From Cercophora sp. LCS_1 (taxonomy: Eukaryota > Ascomycota > Sordariomycetes > Sordariales > Lasiosphaeriaceae): a stretch of DNA of 64,000 nucleotides. Under the pieces are notes generated by a model that saw only the letters and a program-made list of their open reading frames with translations, had not been told where the DNA came from and searched no databases. The stretch is from assembly GCA_036250225.1 (NCBI GenBank), contig JAPZLL010000007.1, positions 496,001 through 560,000 of the forward strand, written 5' to 3'. Below are positions 63,094-64,000 of this stretch, in pieces (positions within the stretch are counted from its first letter, which is position 1; the number at the start of each line of letters is the position of its first letter). Both the position numbers and the translations under genes were made by a program.

Positions 63094-64000
63094 TTAAACC
63101 TCAGTCTCAACATCAGGGGATCGTCCATTCAAACTGCCCACCTTCTTCAACCTCCTGGCTGCGAACAAAGCCTCGTCCTTTGCAAACTGCACATTCCGAA
63201 TCGGTTTCCTACCGCATATTAGCTTTATTTCTCCATAATCAGAAGAACAAAAAAACTCACCATTGCATCAACCCCCGATGCTGCCGATGCAAATCCCTGC
63301 TCCGACTCCGATATTCCTTGAGCTGGTTGATTGGGTTCTTGCTCGATTTGGTGCCCTCCTGGCTCTCCGCGCTCCTGCTATTATCCAGCACGCTGCCGTT
63401 GGCGCTCTCGTTAGCGCTCCCGTTAGCGTTGCCATTAGCATAGATACTCCCATCCATGCTCCCGCGTTCGGTGGTAGCATCGGTGACGCCAAGATCGACA
63501 TTACTCGAGTCCTCGGTATCATCCTCCTCACCCATATCGTCGCTCTCAACCTCCCCTTTGTGCTGCGCAAGCATCTCCTCGGGATCCTGTCCAAACGCAC
63601 CAGTCCAGTCCGTCCCATCCTTGGCCAGCCACTTGTTCTTGTCGTCCTCCTTTGCTTGTGCTAACACATCACGGCCGTGGGTGAGGCTCTCCTCGTGAAG
63701 CTTCTGGACGATAGGCGGAACTTCGGCCGCAACGTGTTCGGCCCTTACACCCTCGGCGAAACAAGCTTCCCAGCTTTCGATTGTCTCTCGGGAGTCGTTG
63801 TCGCTAACAAACTTGAGATGATCCCTGTCGGTGCCGGGCTTGAACCTGCCCCTGAACCGCACGCGTCCGACCTCTTCGATCTTCAGAGAAGGCACGGAAG
63901 ACACATTGGCTTCGGTGATGTAGTTTTGCGACAAACGCATGCTGTTGTTGCATCGCCAGATGGGGAGGTCAAAGTCCTGTTCTTCCAAATCGACAAGGTC
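63094..64000 (-). CDS. 3' end of a gene running off the right edge
   Basis: Model complement(join(63094..63208, 63261..>64000)); 285 C-terminal residues visible. The 52-bp intron has a GTGAGT donor and a GGTAG acceptor; splicing restores a tryptophan and continues KPIRNVQFAKDEALFAARRLKKVGS, ending DVETEV. Visible segments: IWRCNNSMRLSQNYI, VRFRGRFKPGTDRDHLKFVSDNDSRETIESWEACFAEGVRAEHVA, KWLAKDGTDWTGAFGQ, then an acidic stretch and an Asn-Gly-Ser repeat (ANGNANGSANESANGS). I recall similar C-termini in fungal C2-domain, membrane-associated proteins of the Mug190 type, but this is low confidence. The frame is open to base 64000, so the start lies outside the window. Confidence 0.75.

Noticed and set aside
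1..64000. CRISPR arrays, rRNA genes, complete transposons, prokaryotic operons
   Set aside because: None seen; spliceosomal introns and protein families show eukaryotic fungal nuclear DNA.

Overview
The window is nuclear DNA of a filamentous ascomycete, most likely a Sordariomycete of the Sordariales/Chaetomiaceae type (inference). The evidence is many short introns of about 45-110 bp with GTAAGT-type donors and CTAAC/CTGAC branch points, the fungal-only DASH subunit Dad2, a full NUC-2/Pho81 regulator, a HET-domain gene, fungal Rrn6, and pyrimidine-rich leaders. Gene models below were assembled by hand from splice sites plus protein-family continuity; all multi-exon totals were checked to be divisible by three.

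Layout. 1-712: left-edge gene cut by the window (unknown). 1.7-10.3 kb: three chromosome-segregation genes (dad2, sgo1, spc25) interleaved with vps29, alanine-glyoxylate aminotransferase and a small secreted protein. 10.9-18.2 kb: rrn6 (Pol I factor), a PITH-domain protein, a CCDC25/NFACT-R homologue whose model needs a one-nucleotide exon, mitochondrial ribosomal protein uL3m, and coa1 (complex IV assembly). 18.7-20.6 kb: an accessory patch with two decayed genes facing away from each other, one kinase-like and one putatively nuclease-like. 22.2-24.4 kb: two unknown multi-pass membrane proteins. 24.6-28.1 kb: nuc-2/pho81 with an intron splitting its ATG. 29.5-38.9 kb: a CUE-domain ubiquitin adaptor, tRNA-Asn(GTT), ESCRT-III vps20, a DUF2293 protein and DEAH helicase DHX35. 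41-48.7 kb: two single-pass membrane proteins with long low-complexity tails, separated by a gene-poor 3.9 kb. 49.8-51.4 kb: a HET-domain gene with a frame break. 52.1-63 kb: mzt1 (MOZART1), a CHY/RING E3 ligase, a TDP2-like phosphoesterase, a Hul4-type HECT ligase and a tiny membrane protein. 63.1-64 kb: the 3' end of a gene running off the right edge.

Themes. Spindle/kinetochore functions recur (Dad2, Sgo1, Spc25, Mzt1), as do ubiquitin/endosome functions (CUE protein, Vps20, Vps29, RING and HECT ligases) and mitochondrial functions (uL3m, Coa1, possibly Agx1). This is ordinary fungal gene order rather than an operon, but several pairs share short divergent promoters: dad2/sgo1, spc25/rrn6, ccdc25/uL3m and DUF2293/DHX35. 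I saw no complete transposon, rRNA or CRISPR. The most unusual signals are the single-nucleotide exon (15727), the AT|G split start codon of nuc-2, the GC-AG intron of vps29 and the decayed kinase/nuclease pair.
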